NCBI GenBank assembly: GCA_905235615.1
Contig: CAJOMB010000012.1
Span: forward strand, 9,048 to 37,139
Length of the DNA: 28,092 nucleotides
Reading direction: 5' to 3'
Origin: an uncultured Bacteroidales bacterium
Lineage (GTDB): Bacteria; Bacteroidota; Bacteroidia; Bacteroidales; UBA932
Part shown: piece after piece, positions 1-9,297 of the stretch
Layout: each line of letters begins with the position of its first letter
Numbering within the stretch: the stretch's first letter is position 1
Program-made: the position numbers and the translations under genes
Notes under the pieces: generated by a model
Database searches by the model: none
What the model saw: the letters and a program-made list of their open reading frames with translations, nothing else
What the model was told of the DNA's origin: nothing

Positions 1-1
1 C

Positions 2-607
2 ATGCATACCATCATCAATGTGGGCCGGAGCTTCGGCAGCGGCGGCGGCTTTGTGGCCAAGGCCATCGGCCAGAAACTGGGCATTCCGGTTTTTGACAAC
101 GAACTCATTTCCAAGACGGCCGAGGAAAGCGGCTACTCCAAGAGCCTCTTCGCCAAAGGAGAGGAAAAGAGCCTGTTCTCCGTTTCCAGTTTCTTCGCCT
201 CCGGCCGCCTGAGCTACCTGGACAGCGGCTATGCGAACGACAACGTGCTCTTCAACATCCAGAGCGAGGTCATTCGCCAGATTGCCGACAAGGGGGACGC
301 CGTCATCATCGGCCGATGCGCGGACTACATCCTGCGGGACCGTCCCTGCCTGAATGTCTTCGTGGACGGACCGGAGGAATACCGCATCCATCGGCTCATG
401 GAAAACGAGCATCTGAGCGCCGCCGAGGCGGAAAAGCTGATGCGCCGCAAGGACCGCACCCGCGAAACCTACTATAATTATTACACCTTCGGCGCCTGGG
501 GGCAGGCCTCCAACTACCACCTCTGCGTGGACAGCTCCATCCTGGGAATCGAAGGAACGGCCGATTTCATCATCGACTTCGGCCGAAGGGCCGGTCTTGT
601 CAAATAG
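2..607 (+). CDS. Cytidylate kinase-like family protein
   Basis: A 201-residue P-loop NMP-kinase-like protein. The N-terminus carries the glycine-rich loop of this family (GRSFGSGGG, residues 8-16) followed by FDNELI (31-36), and the middle has VIIGRCADYIL (101-111), a hallmark of the cytidylate-kinase-like family common in Firmicutes and Bacteroidota. The arginine-rich stretch RRKDRTRETYY (148-158) fits the LID region. True CMP kinase (Cmk) is longer and different in its CMP-binding domain, so a nucleotide substrate is inferred from the family only. The ATG is the second base of the window, so the promoter, and possibly a longer N-terminus, cannot be seen; the residues at the start do match where family members begin. 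It overlaps the next gene by one base (TAGTG), which suggests translational coupling. Confidence 0.85.
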   Translation: MHTIINVGRSFGSGGGFVAKAIGQKLGIPVFDNELISKTAEESGYSKSLFAKGEEKSLFSVSSFFASGRLSYLDSGYANDNVLFNIQSEVIRQIADKGDAVIIGRCADYILRDRPCLNVFVDGPEEYRIHRLMENEHLSAAEAEKLMRRKDRTRETYYNYYTFGAWGQASNYHLCVDSSILGIEGTADFIIDFGRRAGLVK

Positions 608-1896
608 TGAAGCTCCGGAAAATCATATACTGGTCCCTTCCCATAGCGATGCTGCTCGGGGCGGGCTTCGGCCTGCGGCTTCGCGGTCAGGAAGAGCCGG
701 CTTCCCTTCAGGAAGAAGAGCCCGCCGTCCCCGTCAACTGGGTGGAGGACCTGAATTCGGCCATCACCAACGAGCTCTCCCGCCTCCCCGCCATGGACCA
801 GGCGGTGGACAGTTTCATGAACCACTGGTCGCTCAAAGGAGCCACCCTGGCGGTCATGCGAAACGACTCCCTCCTCTATGCCCGGGGTTATGGAAAGGCC
901 GATCCGGACACCCCCATGACCCCCGGCACCCGCATGCGGCTGGCCTCCGTGTCCAAGCTCCTCACGGCCATCGGCATCATGCGGCTGCAGGAAGAGGGGA
1001 AAGTGTTCCTGGACTCCCCGGTTTTCGGCCCCCTCGGCATTCTGAACGAATACGACCGCCATATCCGGGACGACAATTACTACCTCATCACGGTGGAACA
1101 TCTGCTGCGGCATCAGGCCGGCTTCACCTCCCGGGGCGGAGACGTGATGTTTTCCACGGCCAAGTTCATGCAGAAACATGGCATCAAGGAGCCGCCCACA
1201 ACGGATTTTCTGGTTCAGAAGGAGTTGGCCCGGCCGCTCCACTACGAGCCGGGCAGCTGGCAGGAATACTCCAACTTCGGCTATCTGCTGGCCTCCTTAG
1301 TGATTGAGAAAGTGTCCGGCATGCCCTACGAGGAGTTTATGCAGCGCGAGGTCTTTGAGCCGGCCCTCTGCCACGGCTTCCGCCTGGGAGGCGACTACCT
1401 CAAAGACCGCCAGCCGGGTGAGACGCGCTACTTCACGCAGCCGGACGACAAGCCTGTCCCCTCCTTTGACGGCCGGTACGCCTCCGTCTCCCGCTGCTAC
1501 GGCGGCAACTATATCTCCGGCCTGTACGGGGCCGGCGGCTGGGTGGGCTCGGCCGTGGAACTGGCCCGGATGGTGGCCTGCATCGACGGCGGCGGCCCGG
1601 TCCCGGACCTGCTGGACCCCTTCAGCGTCAAGCAGATGACGGTGTGGTTCGACGACAACACCTACGGCCTGGGCTGGTTGGACTGTCGCCCCGAAGGCGA
1701 ATGGACGCGCACGGGCTCCTTTGCCGGGACATCGGCCCTTATCAAGAAATACGCCGACGGGGAATGCTGGATTTTCATCACCAACACCTCCACCTGGCGG
1801 GGCTCCCGCTTCACCCGCAACACCGGCGAGCTCTGCAAGAACCTCCGCGGCCGCTTTGACTCCCAGCTCCCCGTACGGGATTTGTTCAGGGAGTAA
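607..1896 (+). CDS. Secreted beta-lactamase-family serine hydrolase
   Basis: A 429-residue protein of the class C beta-lactamase/penicillin-binding-protein fold (Beta-lactamase, PF00144 type). Residues 1-27 form a basic, hydrophobic signal sequence. The catalytic set is visible: SxxK as S114-V-S-K117, YxN as Y221-S-N223, and an RTG motif at 368-370 in place of KTG/HTG, followed by SFAGTS. Such proteins are mostly peptidases or esterases acting on peptidoglycan peptides or small esters in the periplasm; nothing here shows drug resistance. The start is a GTG sharing its first G with the stop of the upstream gene, so the two are probably made from one mRNA. A link between the cytoplasmic kinase-like protein and this exported hydrolase is not obvious. 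The promoter for the next gene lies at and just after the 3' end of this gene. Confidence 0.88.
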   Translation: MKLRKIIYWSLPIAMLLGAGFGLRLRGQEEPASLQEEEPAVPVNWVEDLNSAITNELSRLPAMDQAVDSFMNHWSLKGATLAVMRNDSLLYARGYGKADPDTPMTPGTRMRLASVSKLLTAIGIMRLQEEGKVFLDSPVFGPLGILNEYDRHIRDDNYYLITVEHLLRHQAGFTSRGGDVMFSTAKFMQKHGIKEPPTTDFLVQKELARPLHYEPGSWQEYSNFGYLLASLVIEKVSGMPYEEFMQREVFEPALCHGFRLGGDYLKDRQPGETRYFTQPDDKPVPSFDGRYASVSRCYGGNYISGLYGAGGWVGSAVELARMVACIDGGGPVPDLLDPFSVKQMTVWFDDNTYGLGWLDCRPEGEWTRTGSFAGTSALIKKYADGECWIFITNTSTWRGSRFTRNTGELCKNLRGRFDSQLPVRDLFRE

Positions 1897-1912
1897 TAAA
1901 GTGTTATCTTTG
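1881..1912 (+). promoter_or_regulatory. Bacteroidota-type promoter for ettA
   Basis: TTTG at 1881-1884, a 20-base spacer, and TATCTTTG at 1905-1912 match the Bacteroidota -33/-7 consensus (TTTG / TAnnTTTG). The -33 box lies inside the last codons of the serine hydrolase gene. The expected start of transcription near 1918 leaves a leader of only about ten bases before the ATG at 1929. Confidence 0.75.
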
Positions 1913-1928
1913 AAAAAATACAAGACCT

Positions 1929-3605
<1,677 letters not shown>

Positions 3606-3653
3606 TTCCGGTCCAGGTCAGGCAGCGCCGGGTTGTTCGCCGGGAGGAGCAGC

Positions 3654-4214
3654 CTACATTTGGTAAATGCCGCGCCCCTGGCAGAAGGTGCACGTTATAT
3701 GTACCGGCGGGCCATAGCGATGATGCTTTGATGTGTAGCCCATTCCTTTGCAGTAGGGGCACACATGCCATGTCCTGTAATCGGGGGTATAAGGCGTATA
3801 GGGAACGACAGGGACATAAACGGGGGCAGCCACCGACGTATTTTCCACATGGCCCTTGGAATAGTTATTCTGCCACAGCATATAGGTAAGCCGGCCCACA
3901 TAAGGGATGTAACCGGTATCCATATAGGCCCGTTCCACAATATCGAAATTGCTATCCACAGACAGTTCCGTCCACGTATTTCCGGTATCGTTCCCCCTAT
4001 ATTTCCGAATACCGTATTTTTCCGAAACCAGTTCGTACACGGTCTGTGAGACGTTGTTCACAACGGCTCCCGGGTAAATGGTAAAGGACGTGTTGAACGC
4101 ATAGCCGCCCACTCCCAAATAATAGTAGTCGTGGGTAAACAATGCCTCCTCTTGACAGAAAGCATTGTTTACCACAACACAGGCGACTGCTATGGCCAGG
4201 AAAGTCCGTTTCAT
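3654..4214 (-). CDS. Exported protein with C-terminal DnaJ-like zinc-finger repeats
   Basis: A 186-residue protein with an N-terminal signal peptide (MKRTFLAIAVACVVV..., cleavage probably near Ala-Phe-Cys-Gln). The body of about 110 residues is not one I recognise. The tail has two CxxCxGxG knuckles, CPYCKGMG and CTFCQGRG, separated by about 20 residues, like half of the DnaJ central zinc-finger domain. In DnaJ these bind zinc and clients in the cytoplasm; an exported protein with them is unusual, and here the cysteines could hold zinc or form disulfides. The chosen ATG at 4214 lies 12 bases after the upstream gene's stop; a TTG at 4223 would add three residues in front of the signal peptide. 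It is the last gene of the minus-strand operon. The 48-base gap to the convergent ettA shows no clear terminator. Confidence 0.75.
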   Translation of the reverse strand: MKRTFLAIAVACVVVNNAFCQEEALFTHDYYYLGVGGYAFNTSFTIYPGAVVNNVSQTVYELVSEKYGIRKYRGNDTGNTWTELSVDSNFDIVERAYMDTGYIPYVGRLTYMLWQNNYSKGHVENTSVAAPVYVPVVPYTPYTPDYRTWHVCPYCKGMGYTSKHHRYGPPVHITCTFCQGRGIYQM

Positions 4215-4226
4215 GCTCGGCAAAAG

Positions 4227-5552
4227 TTATTCCGCAATGGGCGCATCCTCGGCCGGAGGGAGACAGAGTACCCAGCAAACATTCTTCTTCCGCAAATACA
4301 CGAACCACGTGCCGGGTTCGGGCAGGGTGAACTCCAGTTTGATGGTACCATTGATACTCTCCGAGCGCGTTATCTCCACATCGGATTCAATCAGCGCCTT
4401 ATACGTAAAGGTCTCAAGGGTAACAACGGGTTCGTTCTTCTGGGGTTTGGGTATCCTCTGCCCACTCATCTGCGCCTCATAAATGGACTGGTACATGGGT
4501 GTCTCCTCCGCTTTCGCCACATAGACATCGGCCAGGCCGGAGATATGGGTTTCGATGGAGACGGCAGGAGAAGCGAGTTTGGCTACCGCTTCCGTCTTGT
4601 CCGGATTCAGGAAAAAGACATCGCCCAGGGAAAGAATGTCGGCGGCCACAAGGGTGCTGTCCCGGTTCACACGCGCCTCCCCTTCCGGGAGAATGATGTC
4701 GTAGCGGGGCGCATAAGCGGGATTGGGAATTTTTTCCACACTCGCAATATCCTCGTACTTGTACTGACGCAGGTCGCTCCCTTTCCCGGACGGGACAGCA
4801 AAGAGCAGGTTGATATCGGCCCCGAAACCATTCTCCATGATAAGGCCGGGTTCCGTGGACCAGCCCGCTTTGAAATGCAAGCGTTCCAGACAAGCCGCCT
4901 GCTCCCAGATGGGATAATCCGGATTAAAGGCCGATTTGCCCACGGAGCGAATCTCAGCATAATCGATGGCGTAAAGCACACGGTCGGCGTTGTTCCAGAT
5001 GGTAATGCGTGCGCCGGGCTGCTGCTCGCGAATGACGCCGGTATAAGTGTTGGTTTCCGTCTGAAGGACATCGTTGATATCCGTGAGCAGCGTATTGTCG
5101 CGCTCGGGTTTACTGACAGACTCGATGTCTCCCATGGCCACGTTGGCCTTGCCGCTGGAAATGGAGAAGCACCGCACCTGCTTAGAGCCGCTTAGCAGCA
5201 CATAATACTCGCGCGAAATGTCCCCTTTCACGGTCATGACGGTCAGCGGCAGATAGGACACGTCGCGCAGGGACTCCAGCTTGTCATTTTCACGGGCCCA
5301 GGCCAGCCATTCGGCCGAGAGTTTCTCCTCCTCCCGGTTATCCGTCTGCCGGGAAAGGATGTCTTCGATGGCGATGCTGCGCGTAATGCGAGTATAGGTT
5401 ATTTCGCCGGTCCCGTCCACATAATTCTGTCGGGAAATGTAGCCGACATACTCCGTGCCGTCTTTCATCCGGATGGTTTCACGCTGGGCAAGCAGCGGAA
5501 GCCCCGCCAGTGCGAAAACGGACAGAGTCAGGATGTAACGAAAGGTTTTCAT
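4227..5552 (-). CDS. Exported protein with repeated beta-rich motifs, unknown function
   Basis: About 441 residues starting at ATG 5552, which overlaps the previous gene's stop as ATGA; a longer frame to 5699 lies inside the upstream gene and is unlikely. Residues 1-22 are a signal peptide (…AGLPLLAQ). After it comes a motif of the form RMKDGTEYVGYISRQ followed by ITYTRITRSIAIEDI, and a related one later (TYTGVIREQQPGARITIW … YAIDYAEI). These resemble the short beta units in many Bacteroidota exported proteins where a line such as 'DG..y.G.I' precedes 'I...EI', but I know no assigned activity. A C-terminal stretch reads like a beta-sandwich. Tight coupling to the lipoprotein gene suggests both act together in the periplasm or at the outer membrane. 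Confidence 0.75.
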   Translation of the reverse strand: MKTFRYILTLSVFALAGLPLLAQRETIRMKDGTEYVGYISRQNYVDGTGEITYTRITRSIAIEDILSRQTDNREEEKLSAEWLAWARENDKLESLRDVSYLPLTVMTVKGDISREYYVLLSGSKQVRCFSISSGKANVAMGDIESVSKPERDNTLLTDINDVLQTETNTYTGVIREQQPGARITIWNNADRVLYAIDYAEIRSVGKSAFNPDYPIWEQAACLERLHFKAGWSTEPGLIMENGFGADINLLFAVPSGKGSDLRQYKYEDIASVEKIPNPAYAPRYDIILPEGEARVNRDSTLVAADILSLGDVFFLNPDKTEAVAKLASPAVSIETHISGLADVYVAKAEETPMYQSIYEAQMSGQRIPKPQKNEPVVTLETFTYKALIESDVEITRSESINGTIKLEFTLPEPGTWFVYLRKKNVCWVLCLPPAEDAPIAE

Positions 5553-7009
5553 GGTCTCGGAGCGATAATTAATTGCCTTCCACAAGCCCGGGGTGCATAT
5601 ACGTCGGGACGCTGCTGCCACCAGCCGAGCGCCGGGATGAGCAGATCGGACTTGGTGGACATTGATCCCTTCCAATAAGTGATACTCATGTCGCTGCATT
5701 CCAAAGAGAACACGTACTGACTGTTGGCCTGAATACTGACAGGCAAAAAGTCCGTATCCACATACGGTTTTCCTTCCGTGTATGCTCGCCCGAAGATATC
5801 AAACTGTCCGGGGAACAGGAATACCAGCGTATAGATGGAATTACCGGTATAGTTGGCAGGGGTCAGGCTACCGCTATTGTTATTCAAGTCTCCCAAAGAA
5901 CTGCTGAACACCGGTTTCTGTCCATCAAAACGCATGATATCATTATTATGATAAATAATCAGATACCTGTCCGGCTCCCCTTGCCCGCCGGAAGGCTTCT
6001 CAGTGGAGGAAAACACAATACCCGGATTGAAGAGCTCATACCAACCGGCAGTGTCAGATGTATCTTCCGGGCAGCAAGTACCCATCATATTAACCGTAGT
6101 AAGCGTACCATTCCCAACGGAGAGCACCAAGTCTTCATACTTGATATAATCCCCGTCGATGCTTCCGCCAGTGAGTTGGATGGAATATTTCCCTTCATCG
6201 TAAGTAAGTCCGATGGCCTGCTTCATCGGAAGCGTAATGGTCTTTGCAGAGGCGTCGTAAGTCCCCGTGAAGATATTTACGCCCTCGTCCGCAGTCCATC
6301 CAAGACTGACAAAATACGGGCACAGGTTTTTGATAATCACCTCAGTATCTGATGCACCTTTCTCAACGGTGATAGTCCAGTTATAGGTATTATCTCCCCA
6401 GAAATCTGACACCTTTGCCTGATAATTCCCATAGAGCGGATAAGTCGCCTCACCCTGCTGTTTTCCGGCATGGATGCTTTTCCACTGCAGGTATACGAGC
6501 GGAGTAGCCGGCTGCAAAGAAACTATTTGCGAGGAGGCAGAAGGACTTATACTGGCAACCGCATATCCCAAGGCCGCATTCATGTCACTGTTTTTGTGCT
6601 CATTGATTTGTTTCACCGTAAGCGAAGAGAGGGTCTCCGTGTCGGACACCGTATAAGCCGGGGAAGAACCATCGTAAAAGGCTAATGCCACCAAAGTGAA
6701 GTTCTCCGTCCCGGAAAGATTCAAATCTACGCTTGTTTCACTGGAAAAATTATCCATCGAAACGCTCGCATCTTTAACACGCTTACCCTGAGCATCGTAC
6801 AAGAAATAGCGCAGCTGTACCTTGGCATTGGCGTTGAAATCACTGGCTTGATAGGCCGTGAAACCACTCAGCACACCGGAAAGTTTGAACGTCACGGTAA
6901 CATCCTGCCGGACCACGACACCGCCGCCACCGCTCGGGTCGGTGGTCTGGCAGGAAAATGCCGCAGCGAAGCAAAGCAAGACACCTGCTATCGAAACAAA
7001 TTTCTTCAT
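5549..7009 (-). CDS. Bacteroidales lipoprotein, unknown function
   Basis: A 486-residue protein with a lipoprotein signal: MKKFVSIAG, a hydrophobic stretch, then AAFSC with Cys20 as the lipidated residue. After the cysteine come QTTDPS and a glycine run, a flexible linker typical of surface or outer-membrane lipoproteins in this phylum. The mature part is rich in Ser, Thr, Gly and aromatic residues and looks all-beta, in the manner of fimbrillin-like or BACON/Ig-like modules, but I see no diagnostic motif. It starts 12 bases after the barrel gene's stop and overlaps the next gene by four bases (ATGA), so it belongs to the same operon. A role as an outer-membrane partner of the barrel protein is inference from position only. 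Confidence 0.78.
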   Translation of the reverse strand: MKKFVSIAGVLLCFAAAFSCQTTDPSGGGGVVVRQDVTVTFKLSGVLSGFTAYQASDFNANAKVQLRYFLYDAQGKRVKDASVSMDNFSSETSVDLNLSGTENFTLVALAFYDGSSPAYTVSDTETLSSLTVKQINEHKNSDMNAALGYAVASISPSASSQIVSLQPATPLVYLQWKSIHAGKQQGEATYPLYGNYQAKVSDFWGDNTYNWTITVEKGASDTEVIIKNLCPYFVSLGWTADEGVNIFTGTYDASAKTITLPMKQAIGLTYDEGKYSIQLTGGSIDGDYIKYEDLVLSVGNGTLTTVNMMGTCCPEDTSDTAGWYELFNPGIVFSSTEKPSGGQGEPDRYLIIYHNNDIMRFDGQKPVFSSSLGDLNNNSGSLTPANYTGNSIYTLVFLFPGQFDIFGRAYTEGKPYVDTDFLPVSIQANSQYVFSLECSDMSITYWKGSMSTKSDLLIPALGWWQQRPDVYAPRACGRQLIIAPRP

Positions 7010-7021
7010 AAGCGCATTCCT

Positions 7022-7702
7022 TTAAAAGTCAATTGAAGCGGCATGACGTGCAGTCTTGCCCAAACGGAAAAGGTAGCTGACACCCGCCTGGATGCAATAG
7101 TTTCTCATCGGAAGCACCTTGTTCAGCGCCATTACACCGTGATTATACCGGACACCGATACCCAGACCGAAATCGAATACATAACCAAGACCGACGCCAA
7201 TCATGACATCATGGGCCTGAAGACCGGTGAGTTCATATTGTTTCTCGGCAAGCTGAAGGTTGTTGGGAGAATGGCTCAGGTTGATATTGGCTACCGGACC
7301 GGCTTCCAGATACAGGCCCTTGGTGGGATAAAACTGAATCATGACCGGGATACTCAGATAGGACAGATTCAAACTGGTCGAACCGGTTTTACCACCTTGC
7401 ATGGAGAAACGGACTTCCGGCTGAATGGCCATCCAACCGGTTTCGGCACCGCTGCGGTTGTTGCGAGGGATAAAGCGGAGCTGGAACACGGCGCCGCCGG
7501 AAAAACCGGGCTTCATGCCCAGGGAAGGATCGCTGGTGCTTACGCCCAGCAGACCGGACATATTGGCTCCGGCCGTTACGCCCAGGCTCAGGCTCACCTT
7601 TTTTTGCTTCGCCTGGCTTTCAATACCGAAGGGACTTTGGGCGCTTGCCACCCAAGTGGAAAACAGAAGGGAGATTCCCAACAAGATTACATGTTTTTTC
7701 AT
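7022..7702 (-). CDS. PorT-like outer-membrane beta-barrel protein
   Basis: About 226 residues. A signal peptide (MKKHVILLGISLLFS…AQS) is followed by a charged linker and then alternating hydrophobic strands with typical turns: LSLGVTAGANMSGLLG, GFSGGAVFQLRF, AIQPEVRFSMQGG, LSIPVMIQFYP, YLEAGPVANINL, IGVGLGYVFDFGLGIGVRYN. This pattern (a 'G..aG.n.s' opening, 'yleiPl.lkyy', 'G..aG.G') is characteristic of the PorT/OMP_b-brl family of small 8-10-strand barrels in Bacteroidota. The last residues are LGKTARHAASIDF rather than a clear terminal phenylalanine strand. The ATG at 7702 gives the usual MKK signal; an ATG at 7711 would add three residues. It lies just after the WG-repeat gene. Confidence 0.85.
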   Translation of the reverse strand: MKKHVILLGISLLFSTWVASAQSPFGIESQAKQKKVSLSLGVTAGANMSGLLGVSTSDPSLGMKPGFSGGAVFQLRFIPRNNRSGAETGWMAIQPEVRFSMQGGKTGSTSLNLSYLSIPVMIQFYPTKGLYLEAGPVANINLSHSPNNLQLAEKQYELTGLQAHDVMIGVGLGYVFDFGLGIGVRYNHGVMALNKVLPMRNYCIQAGVSYLFRLGKTARHAASIDF

Positions 7703-7717
7703 ATCTGTCAAGTGTTT

Positions 7718-9295
7718 TTAGTTAAAATTTCTGTTAAAAACCACCCGATGACGGGACGTGCAGGCCGGAACATCCTTCTCCCGGATTTCCAGCTGGAATT
7801 CACGCGAAACGCTGTCCAAATCTTCCAGACTGACCGGGAAGGACAAGGGAATGCTGGTGTGCCCTTGTACCTCCAGGGTATCCAGCGTCATAACAACGCG
7901 GCCATCTACCAGTATTTCAAACGCGCTCGCGGGCACATCGGCCTCATTTGTAATCTGGATGGACAGGACCGCTTTTTCATTGCCAGGTTGCAGGGTAACC
8001 TGAGAAGGCACGGCGACCGTGAACCCATTGCAGTATTCCACCGGGATGGTCACATCGACCGGCGGATATGTAAGACCATCGGCCGAGAGCGTCAATTGCA
8101 AGTGCAAAGGCTGGTCCTTGATCAGATGTACCACCGGGAAAGAGAAAGAGGTATTGTCCAGTATCAACTCCCGGGACATTCCGTCGGCCTCCCGCAATTT
8201 CACGCGTGCGTCCTTGAAAGGGATGGAAGGAGGCACAATCCAATGTGCAGAGACAAGCAGGTCCGAGGGATGACGGACTACGAGCGCATGCTTGTCCAGG
8301 GTCAACGAAGGCGCCTCCTCCTCAGTAACCGCCAGCAGGCCGAACTTGCCGCCTTGCCGGGTGAGGATGCAACGCTCGGAAAGCGCCTGAGCACCTTCCA
8401 ACTGAGGCTCCAACAACACTTCCCCGCGTAAACTGACGCCGAAAAGTCCCCCTTGTTTCGGAAAGGAGAAAGCCGGAACGTTTGCTTGATAAGCCCGGTC
8501 GTGCGCCGTAGCATATTGCTTTACATCGCCGTCGGCGAGCCTTTTTCTGCTCTGGATAAAGCGCCCTTCGGACAGGGCAATCTCGTATTCGCGGGTTGTC
8601 AGGACCTGCGTTTCTCTATCGAACCCCCTCATTTTGCCAAAATCCAGCAGTTTTCCGCCATTCAGGCTCCGGAGCGAAACCTGGGAATGACCGTCCACCA
8701 CCAGTGCCCCCGCCTGCCCGTTCAAGTTGGTGAAAGAAGAGGCAAAAATGAGGTAATTATCCGGGTAATCAGAAGCCAGGAGACTGACATTCCCCTTTTT
8801 GTCTATGTGCAAATAGGAGCCTTCTCCGTTTTTCTCCCGTACGGCGGCAAGCCCATGGGAAAAAGGCGCCGCATACTGGAAGACCATCCGGATAGGGAAT
8901 TTCCCATCCGGCGTCATGTACGTCCAGGAACTGCTCACGTCGCGAACCGCCAACAGTCCTTCGCTGAAATAAGGATAGGACAGGTCCACATACAAGTCTT
9001 GGAACGTGCGGAAGTCCCCATCCATAGAGAAAAGGCCCATCAGTTTATCCCCTTTCAGCAACAGACTGTATCCCTCCTGAAAATCGGTGATGCGGTCGTA
9101 CACGGAAGCCTGTACCACCTCTCCGTCGGCACTCACAATCCCCCATCCGCTCCCGTCGGAGACCCGTATCCATTGAGCCGACAGAGGCTCTGCGGCGATA
9201 TACACCGGAGGAAGGCTCCAGTGAATGGACTGGGCATGCAGAGAAAGGCTGCACAACAAGGCGCTAAAGCCCAAGAGGATGGAGTGTCTGGTCAC
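7718..9295 (-). CDS. Exported WG-repeat protein with C-terminal Ig-like region
   Basis: About 525 residues from GTG 9295, two bases after the stop of the protease gene; the alternative ATG at 9376 lies inside that gene and would bury the signal peptide (…ILLGFSALLCSLSLHAQS). The N-terminal half has degenerate WG-type repeats: GWGIVSADGEVV, LMGLFSMDG, SWTYMTPDGKFPI, SYLHIDKKGN, then GLFGVSLRGEVLLEPQ and GKFGLLAV. Repeats of this type form beta structures that bind partners. The C-terminal part (from about residue 330) has strands such as ARVKLREADG and VTIPVEYCNGFTV typical of Ig-like or adhesion domains. It is therefore probably a periplasmic or outer-membrane-associated scaffold placed between the inner-membrane protease and the outer-membrane barrel. 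Confidence 0.8.
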   Translation of the reverse strand: MTRHSILLGFSALLCSLSLHAQSIHWSLPPVYIAAEPLSAQWIRVSDGSGWGIVSADGEVVQASVYDRITDFQEGYSLLLKGDKLMGLFSMDGDFRTFQDLYVDLSYPYFSEGLLAVRDVSSSWTYMTPDGKFPIRMVFQYAAPFSHGLAAVREKNGEGSYLHIDKKGNVSLLASDYPDNYLIFASSFTNLNGQAGALVVDGHSQVSLRSLNGGKLLDFGKMRGFDRETQVLTTREYEIALSEGRFIQSRKRLADGDVKQYATAHDRAYQANVPAFSFPKQGGLFGVSLRGEVLLEPQLEGAQALSERCILTRQGGKFGLLAVTEEEAPSLTLDKHALVVRHPSDLLVSAHWIVPPSIPFKDARVKLREADGMSRELILDNTSFSFPVVHLIKDQPLHLQLTLSADGLTYPPVDVTIPVEYCNGFTVAVPSQVTLQPGNEKAVLSIQITNEADVPASAFEILVDGRVVMTLDTLEVQGHTSIPLSFPVSLEDLDSVSREFQLEIREKDVPACTSRHRVVFNRNFN

Positions 9296-9297
9296 GA

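Noticed and set aside
3606..3653. Terminator between convergent ettA and the operon end
   Set aside because: Only a four-base CCGG stem without a T run is seen; too weak to call.
4131..5195. 354-codon plus-strand frame opposite the exported repeat protein
   Set aside because: Antisense shadow; the minus-strand gene has a signal peptide and operon position.
7043..8431. Long plus-strand frame over the barrel and WG-repeat genes
   Set aside because: Antisense shadow crossing two real genes, with histidine- and arginine-rich, non-protein-like composition.
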